From NCBI GenBank assembly GCA_000727475.1, contig KL647290.1, forward strand, positions 1,982,910-2,046,909: DNA of 64,000 nucleotides, read 5' to 3'. The DNA comes from Sarcocystis neurona (taxonomy: Eukaryota; Apicomplexa; Conoidasida; Eucoccidiorida; Sarcocystidae). This document shows positions 61,823 through 64,000 of the stretch, piece after piece. A model generated the notes under the pieces. The model did not search any database. It was not told the origin of the DNA and saw only the letters and a program-made list of their open reading frames with translations. The position numbers and the translations under genes are program-made. Position 1 is the first letter of the stretch. Each line of letters opens with the position of its first letter.

Positions 61823-63060
61823 TTGCACCGTCTGCTGGAGTTGCTGCTGCTGCAGGAGCGAGAAACGTTGCAGGTGGTGGTATTGCTGCTGCTGATGCGG
61901 CTGCTGCGGTCGTTATCGCTGTTGTGGCGAGGACTTTTCGGCTGCTCTTTTCCGCTGCTCCTTCTGCTGTGCCGTTGTGTCGTTCCTGCTGCACCCCTTC
62001 GGTGTACGTACACACGGCTGACGTGTGTGGGGTTTGCGCTGGCGCGGGCGCCGCAGGGCCCGCAGGGTGTCTCTCCCTCCGCCTGCAGCGCCTTTCTTGC
62101 ATCGGCGCTCGAAGACGGAAGTGTTCGCTGTTTTTCTTCTCATGTGGCAAACCGCCAGGGGACCGACAGCAGCACGACACAACAAGGTTTAGCTGGACGC
62201 GCAGGCCTATGCTGGTCTGCATGTTCCTCGCTACTCGAGCTGCAGCGCAGCAGCCACTCCTGCTACAACGAGCAGATGGTGCTGCAGTTGCTCTTGCTGC
62301 TGTTGTCCAGTAGGCGGGATGTAGGGTTAGTAGTGGTGGCAACAGCGGCAGCGGCTGGACAGCTGCGGCTGACTGCGCGCCCGCAGCGCCGCATGCAGAG
62401 CGGGCGAGATAAAAAACATGCAGCGGTGTATATAGACTCTTAACATGCTGCTCATGCGCTTCTATTTGCCTGCCGGGAGTTACAAATCAACAAAGAATTC
62501 GGAAACCTTTCTCTTCCCTGCCCGTCCTCTTCTACATCCTCGCCACCCAACCGGTATAGCCGTGCCGCTGCCCGTGGTGCCCTGCAGTTGCTGCTGAACT
62601 GTTGCTGCCGTGGCTCCGCGGCTGCCGTTCCACCGTTGCTGCTCCTGCGCTGTTGCTGCTGTTGCGCCGCTGCTGCTGGTGTTGCACGAGTCCTGCTGCT
62701 GCTGCAGCACTGCTACCGCTGCGTTGCAGTCTGCCTTTCCAGCTGCGGCGGGTGACTTTTTTGTTCACGGCAGTGTCCCGGCCGAGTTCGACCGCTATTG
62801 CTGCCGCTGCTGTTGCAGCCGTTGAAGTGGCCCCTGCCGTCGCTCTGGCTGAGACAACTGCAGCTGCTGTTGCTGCGGCTAATACTGCTGCTGCTGGTAC
62901 TCCCAAGCTCTATACACACGGTGCATGCGGTTGCAAAGTTGCGAGAACCGGGCAGCAGCTGTTCTCAAAGTCTAGCGCGAGCCGGCGCGGACACCGTTTC
63001 TCCGCTGTTGCTGCGTCTGCGTCATGTATATCTATTCTTGTTGATCTTCAGGCGTCCACA
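61823..63060 (+). CDS. Possible WD40-like gene fragment, partial
   Basis: Two plus-strand frames look coding. The first (61823-62443) contains LTCVGFALA, then CSAFLASALEDGSVRCFSS, which has the spacing of a WD40 blade strand set. The second (about 62800-63053) ends ASRRGHRFSAVAASASCISI and could be another blade. No ATG was identified: the long frame opens with TTG. The overlapping minus-strand frame (62342-61794) also ends in plausible Ala-rich sequence, so the strand is not certain. It is divergent from the PPR gene. Confidence 0.25.
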
Positions 63061-63487
63061 TGTATGTCTGGCAACCGTCCGTTTGCCCGTATTCACTACT
63101 GCAAGCACGTTCCGCAGGACTACAGCCGCTGCAGCCGTGTTCACCTACACAGCCACATATGTACGTTTGTATATGTATGTTTGTATGGACGTATGTAGGT
63201 TACACACATATATGTACGTAACGGTAACATACGTATGTGTAGGTTCTTATAGGTATACGTGTATAGGTATACACGTAAGTAGTGAGTGTGCACATGCGAT
63301 GAGACGAGTGCTGGCGGAGCAACAAATTATTTCTGCTGTTGCTGTGCGTGATGACTCGGCAGACGGCGGTGGGGTGTATTTTTTCCCTTCCCCCGCGTGT
63401 ATGTATGGACTTGCTGAACGACGACAGCAACAACAGGAGAGCTGAGGACCGAGCACCTTAAAGGAAAGGAGACTGAAAAATTCTTGA

Positions 63488-63943
63488 GCAGAAGCAGCGG
63501 CAGCAGCAGCGACGCCAGATAGACGTGTACTCGTCGAACAGAAGAAGAAGCAGCAGCAGCACCAGAGAAAGGGAGGCGCCACAGCAGCGACAGCAGCAGC
63601 AACGGCAGCAGCGGCAGCAGCAGCAGCGGCAGCACCAGCAGGAGCAGCGGGAGCAGCAGCAGCGGCAGCAGCGGCAGCAGCAGCAGCGGCAGCAGCAGCG
63701 GAGAGGCGTGACAGAGGAGCAGCTACAGCAATGGCAGGTTCGAGAAGGCGCCCTGCAGCTGCAGCGGTGAGTGAAGAAAGTTGGCAACAGGCGAGGCAGG
63801 AGGAGGAAAAGGAGAAGAAACAGCAGAGCACGCGAGACACTACCGCAGACGGAGACGAAGAAGAGGAAGAAGATAACGAAGAAGAAGGAGAAGGCAACAG
63901 CAGCCGTCGCAAACTGCTGCAGAAGCAACGTGCCGAACTGCGA
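63488..63943 (+). CDS. Candidate exon with poly-Ala and acidic segments, partial gene at the edge
   Basis: A plus-strand frame is open from just after a TGA at 63485 to a gtacgt donor at 63944 in phase 0. It reads PDRRVLVEQKKKQQQHQRKG, a poly-Ala run of about 35 residues from a GCA/GCG tract (63590-63710), then GSRRRPAAAAVSEESWQQAR and a Glu/Asp-rich stretch ending SSRRKLLQKQRAELR. A ttgagcag acceptor lies at the left edge. A competing plus-strand Gln frame ends at 63770 beside a gtgagt, and a minus-strand Leu/Cys frame covers the same bases. The charged C-terminal part favours the frame chosen. The gene continues beyond the window. Confidence 0.35.
63575..63715. repeat. GCA/GCAGCG trinucleotide tract
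   Basis: About 140 bases of nearly uninterrupted GCAGCAGCGGCAGCA-type sequence, open in all three plus-strand frames (Ala, Ser/Gly or Gln/Arg). It is one of the densest coding-type GCA tracts in the window. Confidence 0.9.
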
Positions 63944-64000
63944 GTACGTCTCCTCATGCCCGGTGTCTCCTGCGTCTCTTCGTCACGGCAAAGACGCTTG

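Noticed and set aside
63247..63957. A 236-codon minus-strand frame at the right edge.
   Set aside because: It is mostly the reverse of a GCA tract, giving Ala/Cys/Ser runs. The plus-strand frame has a charged tail and a proper gtacgt donor.
1..64000. tRNA, rRNA and telomere-type (TTTAGGG) repeats.
   Set aside because: None was recognised on reading either strand. A covariance-model scan would be needed to exclude a tRNA gene.

Overview
The window looks like nuclear DNA of a coccidian apicomplexan, most likely Eimeria or a close relative such as Cyclospora. Four things point there. Genes are split by many introns. Trinucleotide GCA/CAG tracts run through both exons and introns and are read as poly-Ala, poly-Ser or poly-Gln. 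Non-coding DNA is full of TA/TG/ACGT microsatellites. The gene set is eukaryotic and includes a spliceosomal protein, a PPR organelle protein and a sperm-tail type protein, as expected of a parasite with flagellated microgametes. The species is inferred, not shown.

Layout. From 1 to about 13.6 kb the sequence is poor in GCA repeats, and the best coding signals are short minus-strand exons. They include an N-terminal CCDC81-like HU domain (8.47-9.75 kb), a small single-pass membrane protein (10.45-11.2 kb) and a three-exon protein of 194 residues (12.75-13.55 kb). Divergent from the last is a long plus-strand gene with sperm-tail PG-rich (STPGR/SHIPPO) repeats (13.7-23.7 kb). From 24 to 37 kb there are several small unrecognised genes on both strands, two tandem-repeat blocks (70 bp x 4 and 178 bp x 2) and long microsatellite-rich gaps.

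From 37 kb to the right edge the DNA is saturated with GCA tracts. A four-exon plus-strand gene (38.2-48.4 kb) encodes an enlarged U4/U6 snRNP protein Prp4 (SFM motif plus seven WD40 blades). Its introns hold kb-scale repeats. A small two-exon minus-strand gene follows (50.5-50.9 kb). A very large minus-strand gene (53.3-61.7 kb) encodes a PPR protein of up to about 2,040 residues padded with Ser, Ala and Gln runs. The right edge carries plus-strand pieces of another gene, possibly WD40-like, cut by the window.

The three best-supported genes are PRPF4, the PPR gene and the STPGR gene. For these the splice sites, intron phases and family motifs agree. The HU-domain gene is well supported at its N-terminus only. 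The small genes rest on open frames with phase-matched splice sites and have no recognised family. No RNA genes, CRISPR arrays or telomere-type repeats were seen.
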